DNA from: Cinnamomum chago
Taxonomy: Eukaryota > Streptophyta > Magnoliopsida > Laurales > Lauraceae
Direction: 5' to 3'
Length of the DNA: 64,000 nt
Assembly (NCBI GenBank): GCA_038049695.1
Contig: CP142451.1
Coordinates: 66,717,501 to 66,781,500, forward strand
Shown here in pieces: positions 32,722-43,726 of this stretch. The translations under genes and the position numbers were made by a program. The first letter of the stretch is position 1. Each line of letters opens with the position of its first letter. The notes beneath the pieces were generated by a model. It worked only from the letters and a program-made list of their open reading frames with translations, searched no databases and was not told the origin of the DNA.

Positions 32722-34631
32722 TGTCGCGACCCCGAAACGGATCCCGGGCCCGCGACGGTGAATATTGCGTTGTTTATTGTTTTCCCACAGGTTCCCGCGG
32801 TGAGGATTCCCAAAGACACGCGGAATCTGACTCACACGATCAAGTATGCGGAAGCGTGTAGCAAAGCACATCAAGATGAACACCAATAAAATATTTAAGT
32901 GCCATAACAAGTAATAGCAAGACATAGTATCAAAGAAAGAAGTTAGCATGGCATTCCCAACATAATTTGAGTTATGAAACTACACAAAGAAGTTAAGTTT
33001 TAGTTACAACCCATAAGAGGCCAACAGAGGCCAATACACTTCTCAAAATAATCAAAAGAAACCCCAAGATAAAATGACGAAACTCAAGAAACCTGCCCGA
33101 CGTCTAAATGACATCGTCGGGCTGCCACTCTCTCAGAGGGTTGGCTCACAAGCCTCCTCCTGACGCTCCTCCTCAAAGGTAACGTCTCCTGCACCTGGGT
33201 ACCAACAAACAAGGGTCAAACACAACGGTTTGGCAGGTAATCAATTTAGGCATGAACCTGAACAATAACGTTTTAGGAAGCATATAAGCAAATCCTTGAT
33301 TTGAAATACTATAATGACTGAGATACATTTGCAGAAATATGTAATTGAGCTGAAATACTAAAACAAACTAACATGAGTACATAATATATCATGAATAGTT
33401 ATAATCCACAAGAGCCCATCCATTCTCTATCATTTATATAATGAAAAGAGCAAGCACGCACGATAAGCATGATATACATAATATAATCACGACACGATTT
33501 CCCACAAAGACGGGAATTCCGGCCGTGGAACCGGACACGCACGATGTGTAATAAATACACGACCAGTCTGCAGACAGTCCAAATGTTTAAGGACCCCCAA
33601 ACAGTGGATCAAACTGAAAGGGCAGTCCAAACTCAGTGGTGTTTACTAAATTCATGAATGCACAAACACACGAAATACTATCAAAACTTGTCGAGATAAA
33701 AAGGGGGAAATCACTTATCACAACACGATGAACACGACTAGCAAGGCATACTTAATATGCATAACACGCGTAGGAAGTGATCCCCTTTTTCTTGAATCAA
33801 TTCTTCAAAACAAGCTTATACTTGAAATTCAAAACTAGTACACGATGGTACTTATCGTACCAAAAACGGAATTCGAACATGAAATCTAACAAGCATGTGT
33901 TAAGGCTGCTAATTGACCTTTGTGTAATTGGGACCCCAAATGTCGGAATATACAAGAATTGGTGTCCCCAAAGTTGGGTTGCATTTCGAAGTTCCATTTG
34001 CACAATGTCAAGTCAAAACCCTTAACATAGTCTAGTTTTTAACCTTCGAGAAAATACAAAAATGAAATAATTCTTCTTCCTGAATCTGGCAGGTTCGCTC
34101 GAGCGAACTTTATAAGGTGCTGACACTTCGCTCGAGCGAGACAGTTCGCTCGAGCGAGACAGTGCGCTCATACAGACAACTCTCTGTCTGCGCTCGGAGC
34201 AAACAGAGGCTTGGTCGCTCTAGCGGACCCAAGGGTCGCTCGAGCGGACAAGCTTCTGCCTGTGCTCGCTGAGTGCAGAAAATGCCTTTCTCTCCCACAT
34301 CTTCCACTACATTTTTCTCCTTCTTCTCATCCATCAATCACATACAATCCCTTGAGCCTTCATGCTCACCAAGGGTTCATTTCCATCATTTCACACATCC
34401 AAATCCAATAAAACAAAATCATGCAGCTTGTAAACAATTTATATGCACAATTCTTAAAACACAATGGAATCAAAATACACATGCACATTGAACCTATAAA
34501 GATTACTTGCCTTGCCCAAAGTTAACAATCATCTCAAGCACTTCACTCAAGCTAATCCAACACTACAAGAAAATCCAAGAGAAAATCCACTCAAAACTCA
34601 ATCAAAAATGGAAACAAAGAACCCATTTTAA
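32722..34631 (-). mobile_element. Diverged Tekay-like LTR, copy D (truncated)
   Basis: Starts TGTCGCGACCCCGAAACGG and shares the order of landmarks with copy C: a GGTCAAACAC-type box near 33,212, CGGAAGCGTG and a palindrome cluster. The sequence is strongly diverged, so it is a separate family. The inner side joins abruptly to the SIRE derivative near 34,632, indicating loss of the LTR's remaining part. No TSD can be tested. Confidence 0.55.
34093..34250. repeat. GCTCGAGC palindrome cluster, Tekay copy D
   Basis: The cluster starts with the 16-bp palindrome GTTCGCTCGAGCGAAC (34093-34108). GCTCGAGC then recurs at 34130, 34148 and 34238, with degenerate versions near 34166, 34192 and 34217. 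Spacing is 18-33 bp. It sits in the same LTR region as the GATCGATC cluster of copies A and C, but with a different word. Confidence 0.8.
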
Positions 34632-35606
34632 CAAAAGGTACATATTACTAATCATTTTGATTTCCATTCAAATTAGAATCAATGCATGTTTAAACCTTTG
34701 TATTTCCATTTATGCATGATTTCTAGTTCTTAGAGAGTTGTTTTGCAAACTCATTATCATCTTTGGTATATTAAAAATGGTTTGCAAACTCTAATGCTCA
34801 AATCACATGTGTTCTTAGATCTTACTACTCATACAACTTGTTTTTAGATCATTTCTTTAAGTTGTTTGAATTCTTCATGTGATTAGCATTTACTTTCAAT
34901 CATCATTTTATTAAGCTTTGATTTTAAAATGCATCATGCATTCATTTAAGAGCTTCATAGTAGAAATTGATTGAAGTAAAGCATTCATACACTTGTGCAC
35001 ACACTTTAGCTTGTTTTAAGTGTATGTTTGTAAGTTGTTTTAAACTTTCACATTAGCCTATTTAAGAGGCAACTTCATTGAGCTTAAATTGTATCTCTTG
35101 GAGTGTTCTTTTGTGAAGACACCTTCTTAGAGAAATATTCATTTGTAAAGGTTATTGCTTAGCCTAAGAAAAGCATCTTGTAAGGTTATTGCTTAGCCTA
35201 AGAAAAGCATCTTGTAAGGTTATTGCTTAGCCTAAGAAAAGCATTTTGTAAAGGTTATTGCTTAGCCTAGAAAAGCACATTGAGAGGTTGTTGTTTAGCC
35301 TAGAAAAACAACATTGTAAGGGTTATTGCTTAGCCTAGTAAAAAGTAAAAATAGTGGAAATAAGGTGGGGTGATTAGATCACAAGCCGGTAGTGGATGTA
35401 GGCATTGAGGCCGAACCACTATAAACCTTGGTGTTGTGGTGTTTGCTTTGTGATGATTGTTTTATTAGCTTCCGCATTTTGATTATTTATCATCACATGT
35501 GACTAGTTTTTGTTAAGAAGTTAAAATTGGTCTAAATCGGTCACAATTGTAGCTCACCCTATTCACCCCCCCCCCCCCTCTAGGGTTAGGATCCCAAGGA
35601 CTTTCA
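34632..35606 (+). repeat. 5' LTR of SIRE G (inner part)
   Basis: Nearly identical to 40317-41291. It contains the hairpin array (35142-35340), the GTGGATGTAGGC module (about 35391-35425), a poly-C run and the end GACTTTCA. The outer part, with palindromes and promoter, is missing at the junction with copy D. Confidence 0.88.
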
Positions 35607-35608
35607 AT

Positions 35609-35619
35609 TGGTATCAGAG
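35609..35619 (+). promoter_or_regulatory. tRNA-Met primer binding site of SIRE G
   Basis: TGGTATCAGAG follows the LTR end ACTTTCA after two bases. Confidence 0.85.
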
Positions 35620-35706
35620 ACAAGTGCTCTATCTTTTAGGATCAAGTGTTTGGAACTCTTGATTAGGTGTAAAAACCTAGAGTTAAAACCCTAGAGTTGT
35701 GTTTTT

Positions 35707-37122
35707 ATGAAAATCATTAAGATGGACTCCACTATGCTAGATCTTGTAGATTCTTCTAGACCCCTCCTTCTTCCATCTATTGGAGATTCAAACATTCAAT
35801 TAAAAGAATCTCAATGTGAATTAAAAGAAGAAGAAATTAAAGAAAATGAAGAAGATCTTCAACAAGCCTTTGAGGAATTATATGAATTATCCTTAAAGAC
35901 TGAAAAGAGAAACAAAAAGTTAAGAGAAGAATCTAAAAGACTAAACAAAGAATTAGTCTCTTCAAAAGATGAGCTTAGAGAGAAAGAAGAAGTAATACAA
36001 TGTCTAGACTCTAAGTTCATGATCTCTTTAAATAATCTATCTAACATTCAAGATGAACTAAAAGAATTAAAGATGGATTATGATAATGTCAATAAGGAAA
36101 ATTTAAATCTAAGAGATCAAATAAAAAGGCAAAATGAAGACATTGACAATTTAGAATCCAAATTGATTAAAAGTAAGTTAAAAACTCAAGAACTTGGATC
36201 TAATGTCATCAATGAACTTAAACTTGAATTAAAACTTGCCAATGAAGAGCTAAGCAAATATAAGGAAATTGAAAATGAACTTTCAAAAGTCAAAAATGAA
36301 AATTCAATCCTTATAACCAAAGTCACTCAACTTGAAAGCTATAAACAAAAGTATGAGTGCAAATTTACCCAAGGAGAAGATAAATTTGAAAAATTATTTA
36401 GATTGGGTAAATCTAAAGGAGATAGGATGGGTCTTGGATTTAATAGGAATTTGTCATATGACCCTAAATTCACTAACACTTTTGTGAAAGGTGAGTCCTC
36501 TTTCTCTAGCACTCTTTCTCCTTTGCCCAAAACCAAATGTAATTATTGTGGCATTGAAGGGCATTTTTCGTTTGAGTGCAAACTAAGAAAAAGAAGCCAT
36601 GTGTCTAAACCCATCTTTGAACTCAAAAATGTAAAACCTAAATCTATGAAGGGTAAGACACTAAAAATCAAAGAAGACTCCAAAAATACTAAACAAGGTA
36701 AATCATTTAAAATGGAGTCTCCTAAAATAGATTTTAAAAAGTTTAAACAAGTTAAACCAAGCTTGAAAGAATCTATGAACAAAAAGCTTCTCAACCTATC
36801 TCCCTTATATAAACTCATGAAAGAACTTTTGAATAAAGTAACAAAGTTAAATTTAAAATTCAAAAGTCAAGTAAAGGGAGAAAATAAGAAGAAAAGAAAA
36901 GTGAATCAATCCCCAAAGAGACAAACTCACCAACCTCAAAAGACTAATCACCATTCTAAGCTAAACTTAGTAAAATCTAAATATCATGGTGATAAGTTTA
37001 AATTGAAAATTTATCAAGTCAAATCTCCTTTAGTTGGTGAGAAGTCCAAAATAGACCTCAAAGTTCAACCCTCCCAAGACCTTAGGTGGATTCCTAAAGT
37101 TATTCACTTAGACAAACCTTAA
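35707..37122 (+). CDS. Coiled-coil and zinc-knuckle protein of SIRE G
   Basis: A 471-residue open frame starts 98 bp after the primer site. Residues of about 30-225 are a long acidic/basic coiled coil rich in K, E, L and N. GDRMGLGFN (about 238-246) matches a conserved box of SIRE gag. CNYCGIEGHFSFEC (278-291) is a zinc knuckle. The tail is very lysine-rich (about 300-430) and ends with DLRWIPKVIHL, like the KxVWVPK box that precedes the protease in SIRE. It therefore corresponds to the middle of SIRE gag-pol. The N-terminal UBN2 domain and all enzymes are absent. It looks whole. A likely role is RNA binding or self-association inside particles made by a relative, which is inference. Confidence 0.75.
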   Translation: MKIIKMDSTMLDLVDSSRPLLLPSIGDSNIQLKESQCELKEEEIKENEEDLQQAFEELYELSLKTEKRNKKLREESKRLNKELVSSKDELREKEEVIQCLDSKFMISLNNLSNIQDELKELKMDYDNVNKENLNLRDQIKRQNEDIDNLESKLIKSKLKTQELGSNVINELKLELKLANEELSKYKEIENELSKVKNENSILITKVTQLESYKQKYECKFTQGEDKFEKLFRLGKSKGDRMGLGFNRNLSYDPKFTNTFVKGESSFSSTLSPLPKTKCNYCGIEGHFSFECKLRKRSHVSKPIFELKNVKPKSMKGKTLKIKEDSKNTKQGKSFKMESPKIDFKKFKQVKPSLKESMNKKLLNLSPLYKLMKELLNKVTKLNLKFKSQVKGENKKKRKVNQSPKRQTHQPQKTNHHSKLNLVKSKYHGDKFKLKIYQVKSPLVGEKSKIDLKVQPSQDLRWIPKVIHLDKP

Positions 37123-39498
37123 GGCCTTGAACCTACTTGACCAACCTATTCTTTAATAGTTAAATCTCTTTGGTGGTCATGTTGTTTTGCATTTTGTTTC
37201 TATTTAGTTACATCTATTAAAATGCAATGTTTATTTATGATCATTTGATTTTGTCTTCATGCACCATTCTAAGTTACATGTCATGGTTTTCAAAATCATT
37301 TGATTATAATTTCATCATGTTTAGATTTGTTTTTTGCTCACATTTAGTTTTATGTTTTGCATTGCATTTCTACATGACTAATTGATTGTGCTTTTAAAAG
37401 CTTTCATAGCTAATTTATTCATGATCAATTATTGTTGAATCATTTGTGTAGATGTCATAGTAAGATTATTTGAACAAATGATTTGAATCAATTCAAGTTT
37501 TTCCATGGATTTCTAAGTTATACTATTATATGGAAAATCATTGTTTTGAAAATTCAACTTGTATGTGTTTCTTTTAAGTTATATCTTTTAAAATACAATG
37601 TTGACAAATGATCTTCAAAATCATTCTTTTTATGCTCATTGTTGGATTTTGTTTTTCAAAATGATTTGAAGATTGTTTGAATGGAAATGCTCTATAACAT
37701 CATTAGTTATAATCATCTAAGCATGTTCCATGTTTTCATTTCCTTTTCTTTTGGTTTCATTATCTTAGAAATGGAGATGTATGTTGTTTGCATTCTTGCT
37801 TATTTATTTACATTCTTTTTATATGCAAATGACTATTGGTTCCATGTATGGTTGTGATCTTAGTTATATTTGTAGAAACTATACTAGAACCCAAATCCAT
37901 CCTCTATGCTTTATAGTCATTTCTTTTTGGATGGTTATGATGTTGATTCATGTAGATTCTCTTGGTGTCATCTTTATACATGTTTCAACTTCATAGTAGT
38001 GTTCTTAATCATATGAAACTCTTTGAAATCCATTCCTTGCATTTATGATGGTTGATGGAGATCTTAGATGTTGAATTCATATGATTTTGACACTTTGGAA
38101 ATTGCATGCATTACAAAGTTATATCCTTTTGCATTGCAATTTATCTTGTTCATCACTTTGCTCATTAGTTATATCTTTAAAAGTGATGAATATCCATTTA
38201 TGATGATTGATGGAATTTTGTGTTTGCCTCATTCTTGCTCCTTATCATGTTATCAAATTCAATTGGTTTCATTTGGTATAATTTTTGATTGATTTGATTT
38301 CTTGTGATTGTGATAGACCTTGTGTACATTGGATTGAGCTTGATAGTTATATATTTGTTCCATGTCACATTCCATTAGCATCATAATGTTCATGATTTGC
38401 CACCTCACTTGCTCATATAGGTATATCTCATGACCACCATGTTTATGTGTTCATAATATTGGTTGGTTATTAGTTGAGGTTGGCTTCATGTTTGAATTTC
38501 ATTTCACTCATCTTGCACTTTAATAGTCACATTTATTGATTGAATGAAATGATTTTCAAAACCTTCATAGCATATGCTTTCCATAGTTAGATTACTTGAT
38601 GCTATGATTAATAAACCCCATTTCATGGATAGCTCTAATTTGGAGTTTTTCCTAATAGGTATATCTTTAAATCCATGTTAGAGTGATTGTGTTTAATAGA
38701 CTTATCTTTTAATCTCAATTGGTATTCTTTGTTTTTCCAATTGATATCCATGATTGCTTTTCCCATTAGATCTTGCTTTCTTTTGGTAATTTGATCATAA
38801 TGTGCCTTATAGTTAAATGAATCTAATCCTTTCCTTGAAGTTGACCCTCATTTGGTTGAACCATCTACTTCTTGAACGAAATAGTTATATCTTGTCAAAA
38901 GTTTGACAAAAGAAGAGAATGGATTGAGGGGGAGTGTAAACCTTCATAGGAAGTATTAGTTTTGATCAAATTGACCCTTGGATTGACTTTGAACCCTTAG
39001 AGTCTTCTTCCATACATGATAGCCTGTTATGATTATCATTTTCGATTTCATTTGTTAACAGGTGCTACTAAAAGGTATTTTCCTTATTTCATGTGTGTAG
39101 GTACCTTTGCAATTTAATGGCAAAGGGGGAGAAAGTATTCAAGTTCTCAAAAGGGTGAAGAGAATGTCCATGCTTCCTAAGGAGAGTTGTGTATGATCTT
39201 CTACAAGGGGAGAGAATGCATTTCTTGCCAAAGGGAGAGAGAGGCATGGTCAAAGGGGGAGAGCAAATAGAAGAAAGAAAGCTTGGAGCTAAAGAAGATG
39301 CTTGGCCAAAGAGAGGAAGATGAATAGAAAGCTTGAAGAATGATCAAGCTCCAAGCATCAAGAAGAATGAAGAAAAGAGCCCAAGAGCCCAAGCTAAGAG
39401 GAGGAGCATCCAAGAAGATTTCAAGACTTGTCCAGCTTAGGGGGAGCTGAAGACTTAGTGTGTAATTTCAATGATGAGTAAGTTGCCATCAAATTGCA
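37123..39498 (+). other. Noncoding interior of SIRE G with a recurring TAGTTATATCT word
   Basis: AT-rich and without domains. A degenerate word close to TAGTTATATCTTT recurs near 37204, 37271, 37514, 37576, 37704, 37861, 38116, 38167, 38344, 38417, 38655 and 38881, often followed by AAAAT or GCAATG. The last about 300 bp before the LTR are purine-rich with several AAAGGGGGAGA boxes. Confidence 0.5.
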
Positions 39499-39509
39499 AA
39501 GGGGGAGAT
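39499..39509 (+). promoter_or_regulatory. Polypurine tract of SIRE G
   Basis: AAGGGGGAGAT immediately precedes the 3' LTR start TGTTAGGG, the same junction as in the young copia at 23057. Confidence 0.8.
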
Positions 39510-40029
39510 TGTTAGGGATTTTGTATTTGCAATTTGATGGATGCATTTTCACTTTAGCATCATTTGAATTCTCACACGTGCATTGTTTTAGAAAACCTTG
39601 AAATCTGGTTTTATACATGCATAGCTTTTAAGATTTGCAAAAGTTTTGTTTCATGCATGTGTTGGTTCTAAACTTGGATGCATTGGTTTTAGAATCCAAA
39701 CTCTTTTGAAAACCTAATTCTTTGTGCATTATATTTGGAAAATCATTTTAAGAATTTAGGTTTGAGCTTTGCATACATTCATCATTTTCAGAATCAGTTT
39801 TGTATGCATTCTCATTTGAAAAGAGTTTTATCAAATCAAGCTAGCCTTTGGTTTTAAACTTTTGAATCATTTTAGGCTTTGTGTGTTTCATGTTTTTAAA
39901 CATCTTAGAATGACTTAAAACATTTTATTCTAGCTTGATTTAGTGGCCAAAAAGTTCCCCAAAGAAATACCTTCAAATGTGCAAAAAATGGATTTTTTGG
40001 TCCCAGGGCAGTCACCCGGCAGTGTCGCC

Positions 40030-40157
40030 GGTCGACCGAGACCTGTATCTCGGTCGACCGAAACCACTGCAGGGTGACTGCACCCTGAAACACCAACGGT
40101 CATTTTTTTGCCCGTTGTGTGTTCATGGTCGACCGAGGCCTCTTTGCAGGTCGACTG
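40030..40157. repeat. GGTCGACC palindrome pairs, SIRE G LTR
   Basis: GGTCGACC at 40030, 40052 and 40127 and GGTCGACT at 40149 form two pairs, each 22 bp apart. The last is about 40 bp upstream of CTATAAAG. Confidence 0.85.
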
Positions 40158-40827
40158 AGGACTAGCCGTTGGGCACTTTTTTGCTATAAAGTCCATTCAT
40201 TTCCAACCTTTTTCAAGGCTTGAACCATGAACCTTTGAGACCATTTTGGAGCCAAAGAAAGGGGAAGAAGTTGGAAAGGCTAGAGGGCTATTTGGAAATC
40301 AAATGCATGAGTTTTTAAAAGGTACATATTACTAATCATTTTGATTTCCATTCAAATTAGAATCAATGCATGTTTAAACCTTTGTATTTCCATTTATGCA
40401 TGATTTCTAGTTCTTAGAGAGTTGTTTTGCAAACTCATTATCATCTTTGGTATATTAAAAATGGTTTGCAAACTCTCATGCTCAAATCACATGTGTTCTT
40501 AGACCTTACTACTCATACAACTTGTTTTTAGATCATTTCTTTAAGTTGTTTGAATTCTTCATGTGATTAGCATTTACTTTCAATCATCATTTTATTAAGC
40601 TTTGATTTTAAAATGCATCATGCATTCATTTAAGAGCTTCATAGTAGAAATTGATTGAAGTAAAGCATTCATACACTTGTGCACACACTTTAGCTTGTTT
40701 TAAGTGTATGTTTGTAAGTTGTTTTAAACTTTCACATTAGCCTATTTAAGAGGCAACTTCATTGAGCTTAAATTGTATCTCTTGGAGTGTTCTTTTGTGA
40801 AGACACCTTCTTAGAGAAATATTCATT

Positions 40828-41030
40828 TGTAAAGGTTATTGCTTAGCCTAAGAAAAGCATCTTGTAAGGTTATTGCTTAGCCTAAGAAAAGCATCTTGTA
40901 AGGTTATTGCTTAGCCTAAGAAAAGCATTTTGTAAAGGTTATTGCTTAGCCTAGAAAAGCACATTGAGAGGTTGTTGTTTAGCCTAGAAAAACAACATTG
41001 TAAGGGTTATTGCGAAGCCTAGTAAAAAGT
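40828..41030 (+). repeat. Tandem hairpin array, SIRE G 3' LTR
   Basis: Six units of TAAGGTTATTGCTTAGCCTA type, with TGCTT/AAGCA arms and one GTTGTTGTTT/AAACAAC unit. The array is nearly identical to that of the 5' LTR at 35142-35340. Confidence 0.75.
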
Positions 41031-41291
41031 ATAAATAGTGGAAATCCGGTGGGGTGATTAGATCACAAGCCGGTAGTGGATGTAGGCATTGAGGCCGAAC
41101 CACTATAAACCTTGGTGTTGTGGTGTTTGCTTTGTGATGATTGTTTTATTAGCTTCTGCATTTTGATTGTTTATCATCACATGTGACTAGTTTTTGTTAA
41201 GAAGTTAAAATATTATTCTAAATTGGTCACAATTGTAGCTCACCCTATTCACCCCCCCCCCCCTCTAGGGTTAGGATCCCAAGGACTTTCA

Positions 41292-43726
41292 CACTGATCC
41301 TTGGAAAGGTGCACTCCATACCTGAAAGGTGTAATACCCTTCTTGGAGTCTTGCGTACTAGTACCTTATCTATGTATGCAGCTTGGGATAAGCCAATCAT
41401 CCTATTTTTCCGGTTTCAATAGAGTTTGATCCCTAGGATGTAACTAGCTTCTCCCTTGTCCTTCATATCAAAAGTCTTGGCTGACCAAACTTTCACTATT
41501 GACAACATTCCTATGTCTTTCCGAAGGAGTAGGATGTCGTCGACATATAAAACAAGAAAAACTACCCTGTCACCTTCACTTTTTATGTACACACATGACT
41601 CATCCGGATTTTGACAAAAACCAAATGACTTGATTGCATGGTCAAAACGGATGTTCCAGCTTCGGGATGCCTGCTTCAGTCCATAAATAGACTTTTGCAG
41701 CTTGCAAACCTTTTGCTCTTAGTTTTTAGCTACAAAACCGTCTGGCTGCACCATATAGATGTCTTCCTCAAGATGGTCATTGAGAAATGCTGTATTGACA
41801 TCCATTTTCCAAATCTCGTAATTGGGATGAGCCACAATGGATAAGAGTATCTGGATGGACTTGAGCATAGCTACCGGCGAGAAGGTTTCCTCATAATCGA
41901 TACCATTTTTCTGAGTATACCCTTTCGCAACAAGCCTGGCCTTAAAGGTCTCCACTCTACCATCTGGTCCTCTTTTTCTCTTTTAGACCCATTTGTACCC
42001 AATAGTTTAATATTGGTAGGCAAGTCCATAAGTGTCCAAACCTGATTGGAGTACATGGACTCCATCTCAACTTTCATAGCATCTTGCCAACGTCCCGAGT
42101 CTATGTCATTAATTGCTTCATCATAGTAACAAGGATCTTGTTTCGGTTCTTCCGGGATTGCCTCACAAGACTCTCTCAAGAACGAGAACATGTCAGGGGG
42201 TCTGATAATCCTCCCACTACGACGAGGCACTAGTGTAACTACTGGGTCTGGTAAGGGCGATTCTTCTTCAAGTTCGGTCATATTTGGATTTGGAATTGAT
42301 TGCTCTTGAATTTCTTCCAAGATCACCTTATCTAAAGATTTCTGGTCCATCATATAATCTTCCTCCAGAAAAACCGCATTAGTGCTCACCAGCACTTTCT
42401 GATCTCTGGGATTATAAAATAATCAACATTTAGTTCCTTTAGGATATCCTACAAACGTGCATACTTCCTACTTCGTTTCCAACTTATCTGTCTTAACCTT
42501 TAGCACGTGTGCCGGACAACTCCAAATGTGTAAATGTTGTAGACTAGGCTTTCGCCCGGACCACAACTCCCGGGGAGTCTTAGGTATAGACTTAGATTGT
42601 ACGAGGTTTAGTATGTACATCGCAATATCCAAGGCGTATCCCCAAAAGGATATAGGTAATCTTGAGAAACTCAACATAGACCTGATCATATCTAAAAGAG
42701 TCATGTTCCTTATTTCCGCTACTCATTCTGTTGAGGCATACCAGGAGCAGACAACTGGGATAGAATCTCATTTTCTGATAAGTATCCCATAAATTCAGCA
42801 GAGAGATATTCCCCTCCTCGATTCGATCGAAGAGTCTTGATACTCTTACCTAATTGCTTTTCCACTTCTGCTTGAAATTCTTTGAACTTTTCAAAAGCCT
42901 TGGACTTGCGGTTGTGTATCCATATCTCGAGTAATCATCTGTGAAAGTGATGAAATACTCATATCCTCCTCTGGCCCTAACATTAATGGGTCCACACACA
43001 TCAGTATGCACTAATTTCAATAAATCTTTAGCCCTATTGCCCTTAGATGAAAAGGGTCTTTTGGTCATTTTGCCTTCCAGATAGAACTCGCAGACAGGCA
43101 TTGGTTCTACCACCAATGAAGGCAAGATACCATCTTTCATTAGCCTGTCAATCCTATATAGGTTTATATGACCTAGCCTCAAGTGTCAAAGTTTTGTTGG
43201 ATTAGATGAAGGTAACTTCCTCTTTAATGATGGTCTATTAATTGTTTCAATATCATGTATCTCATATATCATGGGAGTTAACAAATAAAGTCATTGGTTA
43301 CCTTGCCAGAATATATAAAAGTATCATTCCTCTTTATGACAACTTCAGTACCAAAAGTAATAGAATAACTTTTATTCACCAATCTAGAAACTGAAATTAA
43401 ATTCCGCCGTAAAGATGATACATATAATGTGTCTGACAAAGCCAATTTATTATTTGAGAAACATAAAGTAATGACTCCCACTAAAACAGCATCCACTTTC
43501 GCGTCAGATCCTAGGTTGACAATGATTTCTCTGTCACTAAGCCTCCTGGTTTCCTTGAACCCTTTCAACGAATTACATATGTGATTAGTTGCACCGGAGT
43601 CAACACACCAGGATTCTGAAGTATCAGTTACAAAACTAACTTCAAAAATAAGTAACTCAATCATATCTGAGGTCTTCTTTTTAGACAGATAATCTAGACA
43701 ATTCCTTTTCCAATATCCTGTCTTAC
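41292..43726 (-). pseudogene. pol: Tork-type pol remnant (PR, INT, RT start)
   Basis: Minus-strand translation gives, from right to left, a gag zinc-knuckle end (KTGYWKRNC near 43,700), protease (WCVDSGATNHICNS near 43,600), the pre-integrase box (MRLGHINLYRI near 43,170) and integrase (HTDVCGPINVRARGGYEYFITFTDDYSRYGY, about 43,010). The integrase C-terminal part with PRRSGRI follows near 42,230. Reverse transcriptase starts at about 41,950 ([35 protein letters not shown]) and ends where the SIRE G LTR begins. The frame is broken at several places. These enzymes process, integrate and copy the element. Confidence 0.85.

Larger units (their letters stand above)
34632..41291 (+). mobile_element. 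Non-autonomous SIRE derivative G
   Basis: A shortened 5' LTR (34632-35606) is followed by a tRNA-Met primer site, one open reading frame (35707-37122), about 2.4 kb of noncoding AT-rich DNA, a polypurine tract and a full 3' LTR (39510-41291). No protease, integrase, reverse transcriptase or RNase H is present, so it would depend on a relative. The two LTRs differ at about ten of 970 sites by eye (near 1 percent), so it is young, roughly half a million years under usual rates. It lies inside the reverse-transcriptase region of the Tork copy. Confidence 0.85.
39510..41291 (+). repeat. 3' LTR of SIRE G (1.78 kb)
   Basis: TGTTAGGG ... GACTTTCA. The full LTR architecture is visible: palindrome pairs (40030-40157), CTATAAAG near 40190, hairpin array (40828-41030), module GTGGATGTAGGC ... 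GAACCAC (about 41076-41103) and poly-C run (41252-41262). It aligns with the solo LTR 3078-9013 minus its nested insert. Confidence 0.9.
31007..43726 (-). mobile_element. Tork-type Ty1/copia element, interrupted
   Basis: Read on the minus strand, the right part (43726-41292) carries protease, integrase and the start of reverse transcriptase. The left part (32721-31007) carries the 3' untranslated region and the 3' LTR. Between them lie a Tekay-like LTR (D) and the SIRE derivative. RNase H is not seen. The 5' LTR and most of gag are missing at the right, where another LTR-like block begins. The element is broken in many places. It inserted into SIRE F after ACCAAC at 31006. Linking the two parts into one element is inference from order, strand and family layout. 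Confidence 0.65.
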
